Assembly: GCA_021205255.1 (NCBI GenBank)
Contig: JAJPXW010000328.1
Span: 1-7,254 of the forward strand
Reading direction: 5' to 3'
Source of the DNA: Burkholderiales bacterium
GTDB lineage: Bacteria > Pseudomonadota > Gammaproteobacteria > Burkholderiales > Burkholderiaceae_F
Length of the DNA: 7,254 nt
Of this stretch, positions 1 through 4,606 are shown piece after piece. Within the stretch, counting starts at the first letter, position 1. Every line of letters starts with the position of its first letter. A program made the translations under genes and the position numbers. The notes beneath the pieces are model-generated. The model was not told the DNA's origin and made no database searches. It was given only the letters and a program-made list of their open reading frames with translations.

Positions 1-29
1 CCATAAGGGAGTGATTTACATAGAAAAAA

Positions 30-75
30 GAGAAAAAGTTAAAAGGTGGAACAAGGTTTGTCGAAGTTTGGGATT
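30..75 (+). repeat. Repeat element A, copy 1 (upstream of sRNA unit 1)
   Basis: This A-rich stretch leads into GGAACAAGGT (48-57), a 7-nt spacer containing TCGA, and AGTTTGGG (65-72). It matches 1214-1256 closely, with the same 7-nt spacer. In both cases the element lies about 100-112 nt before the TTGACG of an sRNA-like unit. An inverted copy of the two motifs lies at 769-797. The function is unknown: it could be a regulatory site, a mobile-element end, or the remnant of a duplicated module. Confidence 0.5.
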
Positions 76-161
76 CTAGGAGCCACCAGATTGAGCCGAA
101 ACGTCATCTCAACATCTTTAGGCTATAAATTAAATTGTTAGCAGATTCCTGAGTTTATACG

Positions 162-190
162 ATCTAAATTGACGTTTACTTTGGCATAAT
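162..190 (+). promoter_or_regulatory. Predicted promoter of sRNA unit 1
   Basis: TTGACG at 169-174 is followed, after exactly 10 nt, by CATAAT at 185-190. A TG one base before the hexamer (TGGCATAAT) makes it an extended -10. The same arrangement is seen at 566-587 and 1340-1361, and conservation over three otherwise divergent copies supports function. The TTGACG is too close to be a standard -35 for this -10, so it may be an activator or operator site. The predicted start is near A198. Confidence 0.55.
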
Positions 191-197
191 ACTTCCT

Positions 198-352
198 ATC
201 GAAAACTTGCTTGATTTTCTTTCTAAGTTGCTTTCATTCTCTACACGGAGGTTTTTCAAGTCTTTTAGTGTTGTATTAACTTTCTCCTAAGTTAGTTGAC
301 TTATTCACTGTGTTTTGGCAGTCTTCGGTTATCCGGCGACTGCCTCTTTTTT
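198..352 (+). ncRNA. Predicted small RNA, unit 1 of a three-member family
   Basis: This is a predicted transcript of about 155 nt running from the promoter-like block at 162-190 to the T-tract of an intrinsic terminator. It has no plausible reading frame with a start codon and ribosome binding site. The 5' end (ATCGAAAACTT) resembles those of units 2 and 3. The body is T-rich and largely unstructured, and contains CTAAGTTAGT at 287-296 (also in unit 3). GTTAGTTGACTTATT at 291-305 matches 12 of 15 positions of the corresponding block in unit 3. A CTCCT at 284-288 could pair with Shine-Dalgarno sequences. A U-rich RNA ending in a terminator fits an Hfq-dependent trans-acting sRNA, but this is inference. 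I do not recognise it as a known RNA family. Confidence 0.6.
317..352 (+). terminator. Rho-independent terminator of sRNA unit 1
   Basis: The stem is GGCAGTC (317-323) with GACTGCC (338-344). An inner CGG/CCG pairing (326-328 with 333-335) closes a TTAT loop. The T-tract of six lies at 347-352. The outer stem is the same as in the terminators at 711-743 and 1496-1528. Confidence 0.8.
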
Positions 353-553
353 CTCCTTCACTTCTGCGTGAAATTTTACCCACACCCCTTATGTCACCCA
401 AACGTCACACAACAATGAAAATTCTTACTTAACCAAGCTAAACGGCTGAACCAAAGTAGGCAATTTTTCAAAGGACTAACTCATAAGGTTGGAATTTTCC
501 TCCAAATTGTCAAACTGTGTCGCTTTCCAAAATATTATCCGAATCCTGTTTAG
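353..553. other. Gene-free spacer between sRNA units 1 and 2
   Basis: This stretch has no supported coding region on either strand. CCACACCCC near 381-389 resembles CCACACCC near 1280-1287, upstream of unit 3, but the distance to the promoter differs and the match is short. No copy of the GAACAAGGT element is present before unit 2. Confidence 0.5.
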
Positions 554-587
554 ACGTGTCTTATATTGACGTTTGGCATGACATAAT
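554..587 (+). promoter_or_regulatory. Predicted promoter of sRNA unit 2
   Basis: TCTTATATTGACG (559-571) is identical to the corresponding block of unit 3. TTGACG at 566-571 is followed after 10 nt by CATAAT at 582-587, with an extended -10 TG (TGACATAAT). This copy also contains an inverted repeat, TTGGCAT...ATGCCAA, across the -10, which the other two units lack. The predicted start is near A595. Confidence 0.55.
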
Positions 588-594
588 GCCAACT

Positions 595-743
595 ATTGAA
601 ATTCTTCGAGTAGTTCACTTTTACTGATTCGTAGCGTTTTAATTGACTTTTATTTTCCTTGACCGTTAATTGGTTTTGTGTTTTAACTCCTTGTTTAACT
701 CGTAACTTTTGGCAGTCTTCTTTAAAGAGGACTGCTATTTTTT
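595..743 (+). ncRNA. Predicted small RNA, unit 2 of a three-member family
   Basis: This is a predicted transcript of about 149 nt with the family promoter upstream and the family terminator at its end. The 5' end (ATTGAAATTCTT) aligns with units 1 and 3. The interior has diverged, apart from GTTAATTGG at 665-673, which is also in unit 3 at 1479-1487, and CTCCT at 687-691, also found in unit 1. No credible reading frame lies within it. The conserved ends and variable middle suggest paralogues with different targets. I do not recognise the RNA family, and its function is unknown. Confidence 0.58.
711..743 (+). terminator. Rho-independent terminator of sRNA unit 2
   Basis: GCAGTCTTCTTT (712-723) pairs with AAAGAGGACTGC (724-735) almost throughout, with one T-G wobble and a tight tip. 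Six T residues follow at 738-743. The stem is longer than in unit 1 but shares the GCAGTC/GACTGC base. Confidence 0.82.
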
Positions 744-768
744 CACCTCTGACTCGACTTCGTTAAAT

Positions 769-797
769 CCCAAACTCCCGCTACCTCTACCTTGTTC
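769..797 (-). repeat. Repeat element A, inverted copy downstream of unit 2
   Basis: Read on the - strand, this is GAACAAGGT (797-789), a 12-nt spacer and AGTTTGGG (776-769). It is the element of 30-75 and 1214-1256 in the opposite orientation, with a spacer 5 nt longer. It lies about 26 nt after the unit 2 T-tract, so units 1 and 2 together are bracketed by inverted copies of the element. Confidence 0.5.
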
Positions 798-1213
798 TAC
801 TTCATGGAGACACGGCGGGAGTTTTCCATTCCTAGCAATGCCAGAGTGTCGTTGGCCCTTTTCGGCACCGGTAGCAGTACCCAGTTTTTCTAGTACAGTA
901 CTTTTCAACTTCAACCTTGTTCACTGGAATCTTCAACTTCCGGAGGTATTCTGCCTTGTCGAAGCCACGCCTGATGCCTTTGTTTTTCAGCTTTGCTCCT
1001 CTCCAGAAGCCGGTTGTCGGCCTAGCAGATGGCTTTACTTCCTTTTCCAGAAGCCTTGATAGGAAGTTATTGGTTAGCCACACGTGGCCAATCACGGTGT
1101 AGGGATGGATACAGGATTCCTACCGGTACCTTGTTCCTCAGAAAAATGTGGAACAAGATTATAAGAAAAATCCCTTGGTTTCCTCCAGAAGTACTTGATT
1201 TAATAGAGCCGAC
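798..1213. other. Gene-free stretch with scattered short repeats
   Basis: No coding region is supported here. A further ACCTTGTTC (the GAACAAGGT motif on the - strand) occurs at 914-922. TCCAGAAG occurs three times (1002-1009, 1046-1053, 1184-1191) in similar pyrimidine-rich contexts. A Cys- and Lys-rich open frame on the - strand (1095-832) has a GTG start without a ribosome binding site, so it is not called. The stretch may be the debris of a decayed element. Confidence 0.45.
1128..1159. repeat. Inverted pair of the GAACAAGG motif (hairpin)
   Basis: CTTGTTCC (1130-1137) and GGAACAAG (1150-1157) form a perfect 8-bp stem around a 12-nt A-rich loop. Each arm is a copy of the GAACAAGGT repeat motif in opposite orientation. 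No T-tract follows on the + strand, so it is unlikely to be a terminator. Confidence 0.55.
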
Positions 1214-1256
1214 AGAAAAAAGCCAAAAGATGGAACAAGGTCATCGAGAGTTTGGG
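1214..1256 (+). repeat. Repeat element A, copy 2 (upstream of sRNA unit 3)
   Basis: GGAACAAGGT (1232-1241), a 7-nt spacer with TCGA, and AGTTTGGG (1249-1256) are preceded by an A-rich stretch like that at 30-47. The end of the GGT lies 99 nt before the unit 3 TTGACG, compared with 112 nt in unit 1. This suggests that the element and the sRNA unit were copied together. Confidence 0.5.
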
Positions 1257-1332
1257 TTAAATTTTGTGCAGGCCAAGTCCACACCCTTTCACCAATCTGT
1301 TTTAAATATAAGTCGAAACACGCTCCCATACG

Positions 1333-1361
1333 TCTTATATTGACGCTTTGCCTGTCATAAT
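1333..1361 (+). promoter_or_regulatory. Predicted promoter of sRNA unit 3
   Basis: TCTTATATTGACG (1333-1345) is identical to unit 2. TTGACG (1340-1345), 10 nt, then CATAAT (1356-1361), with the extended -10 form TGTCATAAT. The following bases, ACTGCCTATCGA, closely match unit 1 (ACTTCCTATCGA). The predicted start is near A1369. Confidence 0.58.
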
Positions 1362-1368
1362 ACTGCCT

Positions 1369-1528
1369 ATCGACAAACTCTTACTTGGTCATTGATTTCC
1401 ATATCGACTCTAACAGGTTTTGTTGATATTGTTTTTTCTAAGTTAGTAGTTTTCGTTTCACTTTTTGATTCCTTTTAAGTTAATTGGCTTGTTTCGGCAG
1501 TCTTCCGCAAAGAAGACTGCCTTTTTTT
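1369..1528 (+). ncRNA. Predicted small RNA, unit 3 of a three-member family
   Basis: This is a predicted transcript of about 160 nt, with the best promoter and terminator match of the three. The 5' end (ATCGACAAACTCTT) aligns with units 1 and 2. CTAAGTTAGT at 1438-1447 is shared with unit 1 and GTTAATTGG at 1479-1487 with unit 2, so the three bodies are related mosaics rather than unrelated sequences. GTTAATTGGCTTGTT (1479-1493) sits directly against the terminator. No plausible protein is encoded. Function and targets are unknown. A trans-acting regulatory RNA is the likeliest reading, and a multicopy mobile module is the main alternative. Confidence 0.62.
1496..1528 (+). terminator. Rho-independent terminator of sRNA unit 3
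   Basis: A perfect 10-bp stem, GGCAGTCTTC (1496-1505) with GAAGACTGCC (1512-1521), has the loop CGCAAA and is followed directly by seven T residues (1522-1528). This is a textbook intrinsic terminator. Confidence 0.9.
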
Positions 1529-1560
1529 CGCCTCTAACTTTCTCATTCCTCTCCGCGCTT

Positions 1561-1578
1561 TTAACCTTTCCAGTCCCT
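1561..1578 (+). repeat. 18-nt direct repeat, copy 1
   Basis: TTAACCTTTCCAGTCCCT matches 7061-7078 at 17 of 18 positions, in the same orientation. Both copies lie shortly downstream of a terminator, and together they bracket the five-gene block. The core CTTTCCAGT also occurs at 1649-1657. Confidence 0.5.
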
Positions 1579-1584
1579 GAGATC

Positions 1585-1611
1585 TTGACATTTCTTCTCT
1601 ATATTTATATT
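1585..1611 (+). promoter_or_regulatory. Candidate promoter for the lptE operon
   Basis: A perfect -35 hexamer TTGACA (1585-1590) is followed by TATATT (1606-1611) after 15 nt, which is shorter than the usual 16-18. It lies downstream of the unit 3 terminator and about 220 nt before lptE, so it could drive the whole block. It is a consensus match only. Confidence 0.35.
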
Positions 1612-1640
1612 TGGAACATTGAAAGTAAAGAGACGTATTG

Positions 1641-1661
1641 AGCTACCACTTTCCAGTAGCT
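1641..1661 (+). other. Small hairpin in the lptE leader
   Basis: AGCTAC (1641-1646) pairs with GTAGCT (1656-1661) around a 9-nt loop, and the flanking bases add a G-T and a T-A pair. No T-tract follows. If the promoter at 1585-1611 is used, this hairpin would lie in the 5' untranslated region. Confidence 0.25.
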
Positions 1662-1837
1662 TATTTCCAGACATAGAGATAGCTGCGCTTTAGTTATGAA
1701 ATAAAAGCCCTTTCCCCAAATTGCAGGTTCAAGGCCATTTAAATCTATATTGCTCGTTTTCTCTAAACCTGTAGGGGGTGTTAGTACCTTAGAATTAGAA
1801 AAAATCCCTTGGCTTTACCAATCTAGGCTTCCTGATA

Positions 1838-2353
1838 GTGAAAAGAAGAATTTTTGTTTTATCCGCCTCTCTTTTTCTAGGCGGATGCGGTTGGCACTTA
1901 AGAGGCGTACAGGACGTCCCTCTTACAAGCATTTATTTAAAGTTCCCTCCCAATAACGCAATGGCCGCCACAATGAGAAGAAGTATCTTGGCCAGAACAA
2001 ACGTTAAAGTCGTCGATACACCAGCAGATGCGGAAGCAATATTTGAACTGCCTAGCATGCGCCGCGGCTCTAATGTTCTTGCTTATAACTCCGAGGGTAA
2101 GGCAAGAATTTACGAATTGATTACTCGAGCGCAATTCAAAGTCACATTACAAAAGAACGGCGCCGAAATTATTCCATTGACAACGCTTACAACTTCTCGT
2201 GAACTGAACTATGACGAACGCGACTGGAACGGAAAAGCACAAGAAGAGCAGCTTCTTTACCGTGAAATGGAACAGTCCATCATCCAACGAATCGTGAACG
2301 CCATGGCCCATATCACTTCTGACCAAGTGGAGCAAGCTCAGCATGAGCTCTAA
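1838..2353 (+). CDS. lptE: LPS-assembly lipoprotein LptE
   Basis: This 171-residue outer-membrane lipoprotein is the partner that plugs and assembles the LptD beta-barrel, the last step of lipopolysaccharide export to the cell surface. The sequence shows a lipoprotein signal peptide: basic KRR at residues 2-4, a hydrophobic stretch, and the lipobox LGGC with the lipidated Cys at 17. The family-typical GWHLRG follows at 18-23. The C-terminal half carries the expected RELNYDE (121-127) and a final amphipathic helix. The length is slightly short of E. coli LptE (193 residues). The GTG start is the first possible start after an in-frame stop at 1796-1798 and gives a correct signal peptide, although the ribosome binding site is poor. 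The 3' end overlaps holA by 11 nt. In Burkholderiales leuS normally precedes it; here an sRNA-like cluster does. Confidence 0.92.
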   Translation: MKRRIFVLSASLFLGGCGWHLRGVQDVPLTSIYLKFPPNNAMAATMRRSILARTNVKVVDTPADAEAIFELPSMRRGSNVLAYNSEGKARIYELITRAQFKVTLQKNGAEIIPLTTLTTSRELNYDERDWNGKAQEEQLLYREMEQSIIQRIVNAMAHITSDQVEQAQHEL

Positions 2354-3311
2354 TTCCTTGGATCCACTCACTGTCATTGTGGGTGAAGAACCATTCCTTG
2401 CTATTGAAGCGCAGGACAATATAAGAGCAAAAGCATTTAAACAGGGATTTACGGAAAGATGTTCTTTCCAATTTGACGGCACATCCAACTGGACCCCTTT
2501 TCTTGAAGCCCTTTCCACGGTATCACTATTTGGCGAGAAGAAAATAATCGAACTTCGACTGCCTACAGGTCAGCCTGGAAATCGAGCTGGGCCCAAAGCC
2601 CTGCAACAATTAGCAAAGGCTGTTGGAGATGATTTAATTGCAGTAGTCAGCCTTCCAGGCACACCCTGGGAATACGCTAAAAAAGACTGGTATAAAACTT
2701 TAACTTCCCGTGGTCGTTTGATAGTTGCGAGTCCTATACCGCGGCAAGATTATCCGGCATGGGTTGCCGACAGAGCTGCTAAAAACGGCCAGAAGCTATC
2801 GCCTGATGCCCTCGATTGCATAGTAGCTTCCACTGAAGGAAATTTGCTCGCGTGTTCCCAGGAACTGTCCAAATTAGCTCTTACTTGCCCTAAAGACACT
2901 ATTGAACTAGAAGATGTCCTGCAGTCGATGTCGGATGTCTCTAGATATAGTCCTCAGGATCTAGCCGATGCCATTTTACAAGGGGATGGTCCAAGAGTAT
3001 CCAAAATCATTGATGGATTAGAAGCGGAAAATACAGCTCTCCCCTCTTTTTTGTGGTTGCTTAACGATGATCTCCGCAATTTAATATATAGAAAAAACGG
3101 AATTGTCATTAAAGCTCGAGGTGGCATACAGAGAGCTTCGCTTTTAGCGAAAGCGGCTAGGGCTCTGCCTGTCTCAAGACTTGAAACGGTAGCCCACCGC
3201 TATGCGGAACTCGAAAGAATGAGTAAAGGAGCGTATACGCCTGAAAGAAGTGGCAATGAATGGCAGGAATTGAAAGGCGCAGCCCTTTATCTATGTATTA
3301 GGAGAAATTAA
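2343..3311 (+). CDS. holA: DNA polymerase III subunit delta
   Basis: This 322-residue clamp-loader subunit (E. coli HolA is 343) is the wrench that binds and opens the beta sliding clamp so that the loader can place it on primed DNA. Family features visible here are the N-terminal VIVGEEPFL (11-19, like the YLLxGxEPLL start of HolA), SLFGEKK (61-67), the conserved TEGNLLACSQELSKL (164-178) and the C-terminal collar helices around FLWLLNDDLRNL (236-247). As in the family, there is no working P-loop. The ATG lies inside the end of lptE, with GGAG at 2329-2332, 10 nt upstream, so translation is probably coupled. The order lptE-holA-proA is the standard Burkholderiales arrangement and supports the call. 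Confidence 0.93.
   Translation: MSSNSLDPLTVIVGEEPFLAIEAQDNIRAKAFKQGFTERCSFQFDGTSNWTPFLEALSTVSLFGEKKIIELRLPTGQPGNRAGPKALQQLAKAVGDDLIAVVSLPGTPWEYAKKDWYKTLTSRGRLIVASPIPRQDYPAWVADRAAKNGQKLSPDALDCIVASTEGNLLACSQELSKLALTCPKDTIELEDVLQSMSDVSRYSPQDLADAILQGDGPRVSKIIDGLEAENTALPSFLWLLNDDLRNLIYRKNGIVIKARGGIQRASLLAKAARALPVSRLETVAHRYAELERMSKGAYTPERSGNEWQELKGAALYLCIRRN
3300..3305 (+). promoter_or_regulatory. Ribosome binding site of proA
   Basis: AGGAGA lies 8 nt before the GTG at 3314, inside the last codons of holA. It fixes the GTG as the proA start. Confidence 0.75.
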
Positions 3312-3313
3312 TC

Positions 3314-4606
3314 GTGGCAACGAAGGAAGAAATCGATAGAGCGCAACACGTAATTGAAGAAGTTGGACTATTTGCTCGGGAAGCATCTAAATCTTTAGCC
3401 ACTGCTGCTAGTTCAGCTAAAAACAACACTTTAATTTTGCTAGCTAAGCTCCTTGAAGAAAATAAAGATGCAATTAAGGCAGCTAATGAGCTTGACCTTC
3501 AAAAAGGAGCAGAAAAAGGACTTTCGGCCGCATTTCTCGATAGGCTTCGGATTTCCGACAAAGTCCTTAAGCAAATGCAGGATGGCCTTATTCAAATCGC
3601 CTCATTACCTGAACCAGTCGGGCAAATTCTTAATTTGAGACCACAACCATCCGGCATCCAAGTCGGCCAAATGAGAGTGCCACTTGGAGTTATTGGCATC
3701 ATCTACGAATCTAGACCAAATGTAACTATTGATGCAGCCGCCCTTTGCCTTAAAAGCGGTAACGCTGTCATTTTAAGAGGTGGTTCGGACGCACTGAATT
3801 CCAATCAGGAACTCGGAAAAATCTTGCAACGGGCGTTAATTGAAAATGGGCTTCCGGAAAATGCCGTGCAGGTCATTAAAGATCCGGATCGCGCCATCGT
3901 TGGAGCAATGATCACTTGCCGCAAATATATCGACGTCATTGTGCCTAGAGGCGGTAAAAGCCTTATTTCCAGGCTTATGAACGAAGCCACGGTGCCAATG
4001 ATTAAGCACCTTGACGGAATTTGCCATACTTATGTCGATAGTAGTGCCGACCTGGAACTGGCATGGAAAGTGTGCGACAACGCCAAGACTCAAAGATATT
4101 CGCCTTGCAACACCATGGAGACCCTCCTAGTCAATGCCAAGTGTGCTGAAGCGTTTCTGCCAAAAATGGCAAAAATCTATACTGATAAAGGCGTTGAACT
4201 AAGATGTGATCCAGCTGCTAAGAAACTTTTGGAAAACCACGGCTTCTACAATATTAAAGATGCCACTGAAGAAGACTGGTACACAGAATACTTGGCTCCT
4301 ATCCTCTCAATTAAGATCGTCGATACTTTCGATGACGCCGTAAATCATATTAATAAGTACGGTTCCAAACATACGGATGCCATCATTACCCAAGACCTTT
4401 CTTCAGAATGGCGTTTTCTGCGCGAAGTCGATTCCTCCTCAGTTATGGTTAATACCTCGACTCGCTTTGCCGATGGATTTGAATACGGCTTAGGAGCTGA
4501 AATTGGAATTTCCAATGACAAGTTACATGCCCGTGGACCAGTTGGTCTCGATGGGTTGACAAGCGTGAAATACATTGTTCTTGGTCATGGCGAGATTCGG
4601 CAATGA
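3314..4606 (+). CDS. proA: Gamma-glutamyl phosphate reductase
   Basis: This 430-residue cytoplasmic enzyme (E. coli ProA is 417) performs the second step of proline synthesis, the NADPH-dependent reduction of gamma-glutamyl phosphate to glutamate semialdehyde. It belongs to the aldehyde dehydrogenase superfamily. Visible family blocks are VPLGVIGIIYESRPNVTIDAA (about 123-143), the cofactor-region LKSGNAVILRGGSDA (146-160), IVPRGGKSLI (209-218), and the catalytic Cys265 in YSPCNTMETLL. The C-terminal GLGAEIGISNDKLHARGP motif is also intact. The GTG start is set by AGGAGA 8 nt upstream. It follows holA after 2 nt and overlaps the next gene in an ATGA junction. The glutamate 5-kinase gene proB is not adjacent; in Burkholderiales it usually lies elsewhere. 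No broken motif is seen. Confidence 0.96.
   Translation: MATKEEIDRAQHVIEEVGLFAREASKSLATAASSAKNNTLILLAKLLEENKDAIKAANELDLQKGAEKGLSAAFLDRLRISDKVLKQMQDGLIQIASLPEPVGQILNLRPQPSGIQVGQMRVPLGVIGIIYESRPNVTIDAAALCLKSGNAVILRGGSDALNSNQELGKILQRALIENGLPENAVQVIKDPDRAIVGAMITCRKYIDVIVPRGGKSLISRLMNEATVPMIKHLDGICHTYVDSSADLELAWKVCDNAKTQRYSPCNTMETLLVNAKCAEAFLPKMAKIYTDKGVELRCDPAAKKLLENHGFYNIKDATEEDWYTEYLAPILSIKIVDTFDDAVNHINKYGSKHTDAIITQDLSSEWRFLREVDSSSVMVNTSTRFADGFEYGLGAEIGISNDKLHARGPVGLDGLTSVKYIVLGHGEIRQ

Larger units (their letters stand above)
1529..1837. other. Non-coding leader upstream of lptE
   Basis: No gene is seen in these 309 nt. They contain the 18-nt repeat at 1561-1578, a possible promoter at 1585-1611, a small hairpin at 1641-1661 and a second weak promoter candidate (TTGCAG 1721-1726, 19 nt, TATATT 1746-1751). 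The sequence AAAAATCCCTTGG occurs at 1166-1178 and, nearly unchanged, at 1799-1812. No leuS 3' end is recognisable in any frame next to lptE. Confidence 0.5.

Noticed and set aside
196..317. A possible small toxin or leader peptide inside sRNA unit 1, because of CGGAGG at 246-251.
   Set aside because: No ATG, GTG or TTG at a proper distance opens a frame longer than a few codons, and the GGAGG is not kept in units 2 and 3.
572..592. TTGGCAT...ATGCCAA inverted repeat across the unit 2 -10, considered as a family-wide operator or a sigma-54 promoter.
   Set aside because: The inverted repeat is absent from units 1 and 3, and the GG/GC spacing required for sigma-54 is not conserved.
709..1059. 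A + strand open frame of 116 residues.
   Set aside because: It begins within the terminator of sRNA unit 2, is low in recognisable motifs, and has no ribosome binding site.
832..1095. An 87-residue open frame on the - strand, Lys/Arg-rich with a C-terminal cluster of four Cys.
   Set aside because: It starts with GTG and has no ribosome binding site. Its Lys richness is what a T-rich + strand gives on the complement, and the zinc-ribbon-like Cys spacing is not a pattern I can assign. It would need homologues to be believed.
1029..1343. A 104-residue + strand open frame whose KSQKMEQGHREFG stretch loosely resembles a translation of 36-74.
   Set aside because: The similarity is explained by the DNA repeat itself. 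The upstream copy has an in-frame stop and the inverted copy has a frame-changing spacer, so coding constraint is not supported.
162..1528. A CRISPR array or retron.
   Set aside because: The repeated blocks are promoters and terminators about 400-800 nt apart, with no regular short repeats and no cas or reverse-transcriptase gene in the window.
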